This document shows positions 7,427-12,911 of a DNA stretch of 12,911 nucleotides, piece by piece (the stretch's first letter is position 1; each line of letters opens with the position of its first letter). The notes under the pieces were generated by a model that was not told the origin of the DNA, did no database searches, and saw nothing but the letters and a program-made list of their open reading frames with translations. The stretch spans positions 1-12,911 of the forward strand of contig NVTJ01000071.1 of the NCBI GenBank assembly GCA_002401545.1, in the 5' to 3' direction. The stretch is from Alphaproteobacteria bacterium (lineage in GTDB: Bacteria; Pseudomonadota; Alphaproteobacteria; Sphingomonadales; Emcibacteraceae). Both the position numbers and the translations under genes were made by a program.

Positions 7427-8541
7427 GTTTGGAATTAATGATTGTCACCCTGGCGGGCGTTGCCATTGCCTGGGCCAATGGTTCAAACGATGTGTCGAAA
7501 GGCATTGCGACGCTGGTGGGGGCCGGGGTGACAAATTACCGCACCGCCATATATTGGGGCGCATTCTTCACCGCTGTCGGCACTATTGTCGGGGCGTTCT
7601 TTGCCCATGCCATGGTGGCAACCTTTGGCGGCAAGTTGCTGACGGCGGCGGCAAATCCGGATATTGCGGCGGCGCTGGCGATCATTGGCGGCGCGGCGGG
7701 CTGGGTTCTGCTGGCGACCCGCACCGGCATGCCCGTATCCACAACCCATGCTATCGTTGGTTCCCTGCTCGGGGTGGCGATCGTGGCTTTTGGCATGGAG
7801 GGGGTTGCCTGGACCATATTGATCTGGAAAGTTGCCCTGCCATTGTTGCTCAGCCCTCTTGCGGCTCTGGCGGCAACCATGTTGCTCAGGCGTCTGTGGA
7901 ATATGTGGAAGGCCCGGGGGCAGGCCGCAGATGACTGCATATGTGTGACGGTGGAACCGCAACTGGCCTTTGCTCAGAATGATAGGGCAGCAACTGGGGG
8001 TCTGACGGTAAGTACTTGTGATACACAGACGGCAGTGATGGCACAGACAAATGCCCTGGTCACGGTTGACAAACTGCATTGGCTCAGTGCGGGCCTGACA
8101 AGTTTTGCCCGGGGCATGAATGATGCGCCGAAGCTGGCCGGGTTGATGATTGGCGCCGCCGCGCTTTCCGGCATGGCAGAACTGACTAACCAGACGGCGT
8201 TTTTCGTGGTGGCGGTGGCCATGACTGCCGGCGGTCTTATGGCGGGGATCAGGGTGACGAAGATGTTGGCGGAACGCGTCACGGTGATGAATCATCACGA
8301 AGGTTTTACCGCCAATATAGTGACAAGTATGCTAGTAAGTTGCGGGGCAATATTTGGCCTGCCCATGTCAACCACCCATGTTTCCGCTTCGGCCCTGATT
8401 GGTGTCGGGGTCTCTGGCAAAAAAGGTAATCTCCATATGGGGGCGGTTAAAACAATGCTCGCGGCATGGGTGATCACCCTGCCCGGTGCCGCGGCCTTCG
8501 GGATTGTGCTTTTCTGGCTGGGTAAATTTGTGCAGGCGTAA
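7423..8541 (+). CDS. PiT-family inorganic phosphate (possibly arsenate) transporter
   Basis: This 372-residue inner-membrane protein belongs to the PiT family (PF01384), which moves phosphate or metal-phosphate using an ion gradient. The internal duplication is clear: NGSNDVSKG (19-27) pairs with RGMNDAPK (230-237), and MPVSTTHAIVGSLLG (103-117) pairs with LPMSTTHVSASALIG (313-327). Each half has several hydrophobic helices, separated by a soluble loop (about 160-218) with cysteines 172, 174 and 199. Its start overlaps the arsC stop as ATGA, so the two are probably translationally coupled. Arsenate is a phosphate analogue, so in this setting it may bring in arsenate for the pathway or supply phosphate under arsenate stress. 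Substrate choice cannot be read from the sequence. Confidence 0.92.
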   Translation: MSLELMIVTLAGVAIAWANGSNDVSKGIATLVGAGVTNYRTAIYWGAFFTAVGTIVGAFFAHAMVATFGGKLLTAAANPDIAAALAIIGGAAGWVLLATRTGMPVSTTHAIVGSLLGVAIVAFGMEGVAWTILIWKVALPLLLSPLAALAATMLLRRLWNMWKARGQAADDCICVTVEPQLAFAQNDRAATGGLTVSTCDTQTAVMAQTNALVTVDKLHWLSAGLTSFARGMNDAPKLAGLMIGAAALSGMAELTNQTAFFVVAVAMTAGGLMAGIRVTKMLAERVTVMNHHEGFTANIVTSMLVSCGAIFGLPMSTTHVSASALIGVGVSGKKGNLHMGAVKTMLAAWVITLPGAAAFGIVLFWLGKFVQA

Positions 8542-8562
8542 CAGGCATAGAAAGTAACACCG

Positions 8563-9276
8563 ATGAAGGGCATATTTAAAATTGCTTTGATTATAGCAGC
8601 ACTGGTTTCGGTGAGCATATTCTGGCCGGTCCATGAATGGATGCAGGCGCTGATTACCTGGGTCAAAGCCAGCGGCGCATGGGGTGTGGGGGCCTTTGCG
8701 GTGATTTATATTATTGCCATCGTGATGTTCCTTCCGGGGTCGATCCTGACCCTGGGAGCGGGTTTTGTATATGGCCCATTCTGGGGTACGCTTCTGGTGT
8801 CTCCGGTCAGTGTCATTGCGGCGACTATTGCCTTCAGTCTGGCCCGTGGGCGGCTCAGGCCGTGGGTGATCAAGAAGGTTGGCAACAACAGGCATTTTTC
8901 GGCGGTTGACAAGGCCGTGGGCGATCAGGGATTTAAAATTGTTATGTTACTTCGCCTGTCACCGCTCTTTCCTTTCAGCTTTCTTAATTATGCCCTGGGT
9001 CTGACGGGGGTGAAGGCGCGCAGCTATATTCTGGCGTCTTTCATTGGCATGTTACCGGCAACTTTTCTTTATACCTACCTTGGTTCACTGGTGACCAGCG
9101 TAACAGAACTGGCCAATGCCCCCAAGCAGGGTGCCGAAGAGGCCCAGAGTATTTTTATGTGGATCGGATTTGCGGTGACGGTAATGGTAACAGCCTATGT
9201 CACCACCCTTGCCCGCCGCGCCCTGCGTGAGGCTGTGCCGCAGGAAGCAGATATTCCAAGGGGAGAAAAAATATGA
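8563..9276 (+). CDS. TVP38/TMEM64 family inner-membrane protein
   Basis: This 237-residue membrane protein is of the TVP38/TMEM64 (SNARE-associated, PF09335; DedA-like) family, whose members are implicated in membrane lipid or ion handling. A hydrophobic segment starts at residue 4, and the conserved core has LPGSILTLGAGFVYGPFWG (about 57-75) and LLRLSPLFPFSFLNYALG (about 127-144). A further helix near 190-210 precedes a short charged tail. It begins 21 bases after the PiT gene with only a weak ribosome site and overlaps the flavoprotein gene by ATGA. TVP38 proteins are often encoded beside, or fused to, mercuric-reductase-like flavoproteins, so the two probably work together; the role is unknown. 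Confidence 0.88.
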   Translation: MKGIFKIALIIAALVSVSIFWPVHEWMQALITWVKASGAWGVGAFAVIYIIAIVMFLPGSILTLGAGFVYGPFWGTLLVSPVSVIAATIAFSLARGRLRPWVIKKVGNNRHFSAVDKAVGDQGFKIVMLLRLSPLFPFSFLNYALGLTGVKARSYILASFIGMLPATFLYTYLGSLVTSVTELANAPKQGAEEAQSIFMWIGFAVTVMVTAYVTTLARRALREAVPQEADIPRGEKI

Positions 9277-10754
9277 CTGTTGTTGTTTACCCGGAGGATA
9301 AATATAATCAGGAACTGGTGAATATGCTGGCTCCTGCAAGCTGGACAAATCCGGAACCCATTGGCCGTTATAACCTTGTGGTGGTTGGTGCGGGGCCTGC
9401 GGGTCTGGTGGCGGCGGCGGGAGCGGCGGGCCTTGGGGCAAAGGTTGCCCTTGTGGAACGTCATCTGATGGGGGGTGATTGCCTGAATTATGGCTGTGTG
9501 CCGTCCAAGGCCCTTCTGAAGGCAGCTCACAAGGCCCATGACAGTGGCACTACCCCCGATTTTACCAAGGTCATGGCAGACCTGCGTCAAAAACGATGCG
9601 GCCTTGCTCACCATGACAGTGTGGAACGTTTCACCGGTCTTGGCATTGATGTTTTTTTAGGGGACGGAAGTTTTATATCACAGGATTGTATTGAGGTTGG
9701 TGGCAAAAAACTGAATTTTCACCGCGCAGTGATTACCACCGGGGCCAGAGCCGCCCTGCCGCCCATACCGGGTCTGGTGGAGGCCGAACCCCTGATCAAT
9801 GAGACATTATTTTCCCTTGAACAGATGCCGCGCCATTTGATCGTCATCGGCGCGGGACCCATTGGCTGTGAAATGGCCCAGTCTTTCCGCCGTTTTGGCG
9901 CAGAGGTGACCATCATTGAAATGGCCGACCGTCTGGTCCCTATCGAAGACCCGGATGCCAGTGCGGTTCTGAAAACACAGTTTGAAAAAGAGGGCATCGA
10001 GCTGATTTTAAGCGCAGAAGTGGTGCGGGCTGATAAATCAGGCCGTCATAAAACGGTTACCCTGAAAGACGGTGATGGCGAGCGGGTGATAGAGGCCGAC
10101 GAAATTCTGGTGGCTGCGGGACGGATTCCCAATATTGAGGGATTGAATCTGGAAGCTGCCGGGGTTGATTATCACCGCCGCGGGGTGACAGTCAATGAGC
10201 GGCTGCAAACCACAAGTCCGAAAATCTATGCGGCGGGCGATATCTGTTCACCCTTTCAGTTCACCCACAGCGCCGATGCCATGGCGAAAATCGTCATTCA
10301 GAATGCCCTGTTTTTTGGTGCTAAGAAAACCAGCGCTCTGGTGATGCCCTGGGCGACCTATACCTCGCCGGAAATTGCCCATGTGGGGATGACAGCAAAA
10401 GAAGCTGGCGAAAAGGGCGATGCGGTAATCACTTACAGCGCCGACATGTCAGAGATTGACCGGGCTGTTCTTGAGGAGGAAACGGCGGGCTTTGCCCGGG
10501 TGCATGTGGAAAGAAGTTCGGGCCGTCTTCTGGGCGCCACCATGGTATCATCCCACGCCGGGGAATCCATTGGCGAGATGGCGCTGGCCATTACATCAGG
10601 GCTGAAAATGTCGCATATCGGGGCGACAATTCATCCCTATCCGACACAGGCGGAAATCTGGAAGAGACTGGCCAATGCTCACCTGAAGACAAGCTTTACG
10701 CCGAGGATTGCCGGAATTTTTAAAATCTTCTTACAATTATTTTCCCGAAAATAA
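9273..10754 (+). CDS. Mercuric-reductase-like FAD/NAD(P) disulfide oxidoreductase
   Basis: This 493-residue flavoprotein of the pyridine nucleotide-disulfide oxidoreductase family has an N-terminal extension of about 33 residues, the FAD motif GAGPAG (39-44), the redox-active disulfide CLNYGC (Cys70, Cys75), a second Rossmann motif GAGPIG for NAD(P)H, the AAGDIC FAD motif, and a C-terminal dimer domain. In that domain the usual His of HPTxxE is replaced by Tyr456 in HPYPTQAE, as in mercuric reductases. However, the MerA C-terminal cysteine pair and N-terminal heavy-metal domain are absent, so mercury reduction is unlikely. AAGGGGAG (9258-9265) precedes the ATG. The start overlaps the TVP38 stop. 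The substrate is unknown; reduction of a thiol- or arsenic-containing intermediate is possible. Confidence 0.9.
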   Translation: MTVVVYPEDKYNQELVNMLAPASWTNPEPIGRYNLVVVGAGPAGLVAAAGAAGLGAKVALVERHLMGGDCLNYGCVPSKALLKAAHKAHDSGTTPDFTKVMADLRQKRCGLAHHDSVERFTGLGIDVFLGDGSFISQDCIEVGGKKLNFHRAVITTGARAALPPIPGLVEAEPLINETLFSLEQMPRHLIVIGAGPIGCEMAQSFRRFGAEVTIIEMADRLVPIEDPDASAVLKTQFEKEGIELILSAEVVRADKSGRHKTVTLKDGDGERVIEADEILVAAGRIPNIEGLNLEAAGVDYHRRGVTVNERLQTTSPKIYAAGDICSPFQFTHSADAMAKIVIQNALFFGAKKTSALVMPWATYTSPEIAHVGMTAKEAGEKGDAVITYSADMSEIDRAVLEEETAGFARVHVERSSGRLLGATMVSSHAGESIGEMALAITSGLKMSHIGATIHPYPTQAEIWKRLANAHLKTSFTPRIAGIFKIFLQLFSRK

Positions 10755-10764
10755 AGGATAGCGC

Positions 10765-10813
10765 TGTGACCAATCATTCTTTGTCACAAAAGAGTTATGG
10801 GACAGTGATAACT
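10765..10813. repeat. Two short inverted repeats before the sigma-factor gene
   Basis: In the 106-base gap between the flavoprotein and sigma genes, TGTGAC-N12-GTCACA (10765-10788) and AGTTAT-N9-ATAACT (10793-10813) are both perfect 6-base inverted repeats. This is the only sizeable gap after arsM and is a natural place for an internal promoter or operator. The spacing is too long for a CRP or FNR box. Six-base arms can occur by chance, so this is tentative. Confidence 0.35.
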
Positions 10814-10850
10814 TGTGCAACTATGGTTCCGAAAAATTCTCGCGGGAACT

Positions 10851-10854
10851 GGAG
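10851..10854 (+). promoter_or_regulatory. Ribosome binding site GGAG deciding the sigma-factor start
   Basis: GGAG lies six bases before the ATG at 10861. The frame is open further up to a TTG at 10813, but that start has no matching site and adds 16 residues not expected in the family. Confidence 0.65.
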
Positions 10855-10860
10855 AAGAAT

Positions 10861-11451
10861 ATGCACGGTAATGACCGGCATCAAAGGCAAGAAACCGGAC
10901 AGGTCGAAGCCCTTAAAGCGGGGGAGTCATCGGCATGGAAAGACATTCTGGCCCGTCATGGACCGGCACTTCTGGCCTATGCCGCACGGATGCTTGGCGA
11001 CCGGGGCACTGCCGAAGAAATTGTTCAGGACAGTCTGGTGAATATTTACCATACCATAGGCCGCTTTGATGGCCGGTGCAGTATTAAAAGCTGGCTGTAC
11101 CGGGCGGTGCATAACAGCGCCATTGATGAAATCCGCCGCCGCCGCCGCTATGTGGATGTGGGCACGGACGTTCTGGATAATTACTTTAATGAGGCGGGCC
11201 GTTGGGAACATGACTGTCCCGGCTGGGACGGCCCCGTGCCCAAGCGATTGGATGAAAAGCGTCTGTTGACGTCCGTGCGGGAACAGATGGATCATCTTCC
11301 CCATGCCCACCGTGAAGTCTTGTTGCTGAAAGAAGTAGAGGGATTGGACACGGAGGAAATCTGTGCCGCTCTGGCAATAAGCCCCGGCAACCTGCGGATC
11401 CGTATTCACCGCGCCCGTGCCGCCCTGCGGGCCGCCGTGGTGGGAGGCTAA
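10861..11451 (+). CDS. ECF-type RNA polymerase sigma factor
   Basis: This 196-residue sigma-70 family protein contains only regions 2 and 4, as in extracytoplasmic-function sigma factors. Region 2 spans about 24-97 (AEEIVQDSLVNIY and the SIKSWLYRAVHNSAIDEIRRRRR helix that binds the -10 element). Region 4 spans about 137-192, with LPHAHREVLLLKEVEGLDTEEIC and the recognition helix ISPGNLRIRIHRARAALR. The linker (about 105-130) has the EAGRW...W pattern seen in several ECF groups, with an extra cysteine (C119). The downstream zinc-finger gene begins three bases after the stop, the normal sigma/anti-sigma arrangement. The protein probably directs transcription of this cluster, perhaps from the motif before arsM (inference). 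Confidence 0.9.
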   Translation: MHGNDRHQRQETGQVEALKAGESSAWKDILARHGPALLAYAARMLGDRGTAEEIVQDSLVNIYHTIGRFDGRCSIKSWLYRAVHNSAIDEIRRRRRYVDVGTDVLDNYFNEAGRWEHDCPGWDGPVPKRLDEKRLLTSVREQMDHLPHAHREVLLLKEVEGLDTEEICAALAISPGNLRIRIHRARAALRAAVVGG

Positions 11452-11454
11452 GCC

Positions 11455-11700
11455 ATGGTCTATCTTAAATGCAGTAATGTTGTGAGTAAAATTTCGGAAA
11501 TTATCGATGGGCAGGCCAGCCTGATGACGCGTATGCGGTTTCACGGTCATCTTATGATGTGCAATAATTGCCGGCGTTATTTTGAACAATATAAAATTGT
11601 CAAAGAACTTGCCGGAAAGGTTACGGCGGATGACCTGCCGGAGGATTTTGATCATGTAATGGAATTCGTGATGAATAAGATAGAGAATAAAGATGCCTGA
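11455..11700 (+). CDS. Small soluble zinc-finger (ZAS/zf-HC2-like) anti-sigma factor
   Basis: This 81-residue protein has the anti-sigma zinc signature H-x3-C-x2-C (H32, C36, C39 in HLMMCNNC) plus C6 as a probable fourth ligand, matching the zf-HC2 layout. There is no transmembrane segment, so it should act in the cytoplasm, like the redox-sensing anti-sigma factor RsrA. GGGAGG (11442-11447) at the end of the sigma gene is its ribosome site, and the two genes are three bases apart, so equimolar coupled synthesis is likely. The thiol-rich zinc site could respond to oxidants or to As(III), which binds cysteine thiols; that is inference. Its end overlaps the next gene by eight bases. Confidence 0.8.
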   Translation: MVYLKCSNVVSKISEIIDGQASLMTRMRFHGHLMMCNNCRRYFEQYKIVKELAGKVTADDLPEDFDHVMEFVMNKIENKDA

Positions 11701-12379
11701 TAACAAAGCCTGTCTGGTAATTTTCTGTAAGCGGCCGACCCTGTTTCAGGGCAAGCAGCGTCTGGCAAAAACCATCGGTGCGCCCCAGACCTATATATTT
11801 GCCAAGGCCTTCCTGATGTGTGCTTTGGAAGATGCGCGGAGCTGGCCCGGTCCGGTTGTCCTGTCGCCCGCATCCGCTGAAGACAGGGCATGGGCGGGCG
11901 GCCTTCTTGAGCGCGATCATCATATTCTTGCCCAGCCGGAAGGCTGTCTTGGGCACCGGCTTCAGGCCATAGATCAACAGTTGCGGAATTTGGGTCATGA
12001 CAAGATTATCTTCATTGGCACCGATGCCCCCATATTGGCCCCCCATCATTATCAGGAAGCCCGAAAAGCCCTTGAGGAATATGACGTTGTTCTTTCACCC
12101 GCATCGGATGGTGGTGTGACGATTATGGGGTCGCGCAAAGGCTGGCCGCAGATGACGGGCCTGCCGTGGAGTACGGAGCATTTGGGGGCCACGCTGGAAA
12201 ATCTCTGTTGTGATCACGGTCACAGGGTGAAAAAAATATCCCCCAGCTATGACATTGATGTGGAAGAAGACCTGTTGAAGTTATGGCGGGATATGAGGGA
12301 TGAGCAGCGGCCTGCCCGGCAAGAGTTATGCCGAAAACTTGGTGAGTTTCTGGCATTGGACAGGGTTAAATATGGCTGA
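11693..12379 (+). CDS. DUF2064 / TIGR04282-type glycosyltransferase (arsenosugar biosynthesis family)
   Basis: This 228-residue protein is of the GT-A-like DUF2064 family (TIGR04282), first named for association with radical SAM/selenodomain proteins and now commonly labelled arsenosugar biosynthesis glycosyltransferase. Matching landmarks are the N-terminal nucleotide-binding stretch IFCKRP...GKQRLA (10-25; the usual KTRL is KQRL here), PEGCLGHRL (near 82-90), the metal-binding-like FIGTDAPIL (about 105-113), SPASDGGVTIMG (about 134-145) and PWST (about 157-160). No signal peptide or membrane segment is seen. It starts within the anti-sigma gene and overlaps the radical SAM gene by eight bases. 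Transfer of a sugar to a methylated arsenical is plausible from its neighbours, but the donor and acceptor cannot be read from sequence. Confidence 0.85.
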   Translation: MPDNKACLVIFCKRPTLFQGKQRLAKTIGAPQTYIFAKAFLMCALEDARSWPGPVVLSPASAEDRAWAGGLLERDHHILAQPEGCLGHRLQAIDQQLRNLGHDKIIFIGTDAPILAPHHYQEARKALEEYDVVLSPASDGGVTIMGSRKGWPQMTGLPWSTEHLGATLENLCCDHGHRVKKISPSYDIDVEEDLLKLWRDMRDEQRPARQELCRKLGEFLALDRVKYG

Positions 12380-12911
12380 GCCTTTAAAGATATATCAGGT
12401 GCCGCAAAAATCGGAGAACTGGCATAAAACCCCGCTTGGGGACGCGCGCGGCTATATTGACAGCGATCACTTGCGCGAACTTTGGTTTCATACGGGAACG
12501 GCGTGTAATCTGGCCTGTGACTTTTGTCTGGAAGGCTCAAAGCCGGGCGATACCCGTTTGGGACTGGTCAGGCTGCATGAGGTGAGGCCCTATATTGAGG
12601 AAGCCATGGAACTGGGCGTAGAACAGTTTTCTTTCACCGGCGGCGAGCCTTTTCTGGCAAAGGATTTTCCCAAAATTCTCATATTGGCCTCCTCTTACCG
12701 GCCCTGTCTGGTGCTGACCAACGGCACTGAGGCGCTGCAACGGCGAATCAGGCAGCTGGAACCCTTGCTGACCAGCCCCTATGCGACCTCCTTTCGGGTC
12801 AGCCTGGATCATTATGAGGAAAAAACCCATGATCTGGGCCGGGGTGAGGGCAATTTTATCAAGGCGCTTCAGGGTTTGAAAATGCTCCATGACATGGGTT
12901 TTTCCGTCTCC
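12372..12911 (+). CDS. Radical SAM enzyme, 3' end cut by the window
   Basis: The first 180 codons of a radical SAM enzyme are present; the frame is open to the last base. The [4Fe-4S]-binding motif C-x3-C-x2-C is at C45, C49 and C52 (CNLACDFC), followed by the SAM-binding GGEP at 90-93 and VLTNGT near 116-121, giving a standard TIM-barrel start. The motif context (HTGTACNLACDFCLEGSKPGD) differs from the CNQRCRHCH type I associate with the arsenosugar enzyme ArsS, so this is probably another radical SAM subfamily. The ATG at 12372 lies within the last codons of the glycosyltransferase gene. It is the likely generator of a 5'-deoxyadenosyl or other radical in the pathway; the reaction is unknown and any C-terminal domain is out of view. 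Confidence 0.88.
   Translation, partial: MAEPLKIYQVPQKSENWHKTPLGDARGYIDSDHLRELWFHTGTACNLACDFCLEGSKPGDTRLGLVRLHEVRPYIEEAMELGVEQFSFTGGEPFLAKDFPKILILASSYRPCLVLTNGTEALQRRIRQLEPLLTSPYATSFRVSLDHYEEKTHDLGRGEGNFIKALQGLKMLHDMGFSVS

Noticed and set aside
7483..8298. 271-codon open frame on the minus strand
   Set aside because: It is antisense to the PiT gene, with a composition rich in His, Arg and Gln typical of the complement of a membrane-protein gene.
9273..10754. True mercuric reductase MerA
   Set aside because: The C-terminal cysteine pair and the heavy-metal-associated N-terminal domain are missing, and no merR, merT or merP is near.
10765..10788. CRP/FNR-type operator
   Set aside because: The half-sites look CRP-like (TGTGA/TCACA), but the spacing between them is 14 bases instead of 6.
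10766..11041. 91-codon + frame before and inside the sigma gene
   Set aside because: It overlaps the well-supported sigma factor in another frame and has no recognisable domain.
11131..11150. CCG-repeat tract in the sigma gene
   Set aside because: It encodes the arginine run normally found at the end of sigma region 2 and needs no other explanation.

Overview
The window looks like a chromosomal segment of an alphaproteobacterium. The main reason is the order prmC (release-factor glutamine methyltransferase), a DUF4167 protein and clpB; DUF4167 is essentially an alphaproteobacterial family and commonly sits in this position. A match to the alphaproteobacterial heat-shock (sigma-32) promoter pattern precedes clpB. 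Every gene recognised is on the + strand, and base composition looks even throughout. I saw no tRNA, rRNA, CRISPR array, insertion sequence or phage gene.

Region 1 (1-3993) is housekeeping: the 3' part of prmC, a 227-base non-coding gap, the DUF4167 gene, and full-length clpB. Region 2 (about 4070-5803) is a stand-alone thiamine-diphosphate enzyme of the acetolactate-synthase type. Its active-site glutamate is present, but one usual metal-ligand position is changed.

Region 3 (5898 to the window end) is the interesting part. Nine genes are packed closely, mostly with 4-10 base overlaps: arsM-like arsenite methyltransferase, thioredoxin-type arsenate reductase, PiT-family transporter, TVP38/TMEM64 membrane protein, mercuric-reductase-like flavoprotein, ECF sigma factor, small soluble zinc-finger (ZAS/zf-HC2-like) anti-sigma factor, DUF2064/TIGR04282 glycosyltransferase, and a radical SAM enzyme cut by the window end. 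Arsenate reduction and arsenite methylation, followed by a glycosyltransferase of the family named for arsenosugar biosynthesis and a radical SAM enzyme, suggest a pathway that builds an organoarsenical rather than simple arsenic export. No ArsR repressor, ArsB/Acr3 pump or ArsP permease is visible. The built-in sigma/anti-sigma pair, and an ECF-like promoter match (TGTAAC-N16-CGTC) upstream of arsM, suggest unusual ECF-based control.

The gene families are well supported by motifs. The shared pathway, its product and the regulatory model are inference.
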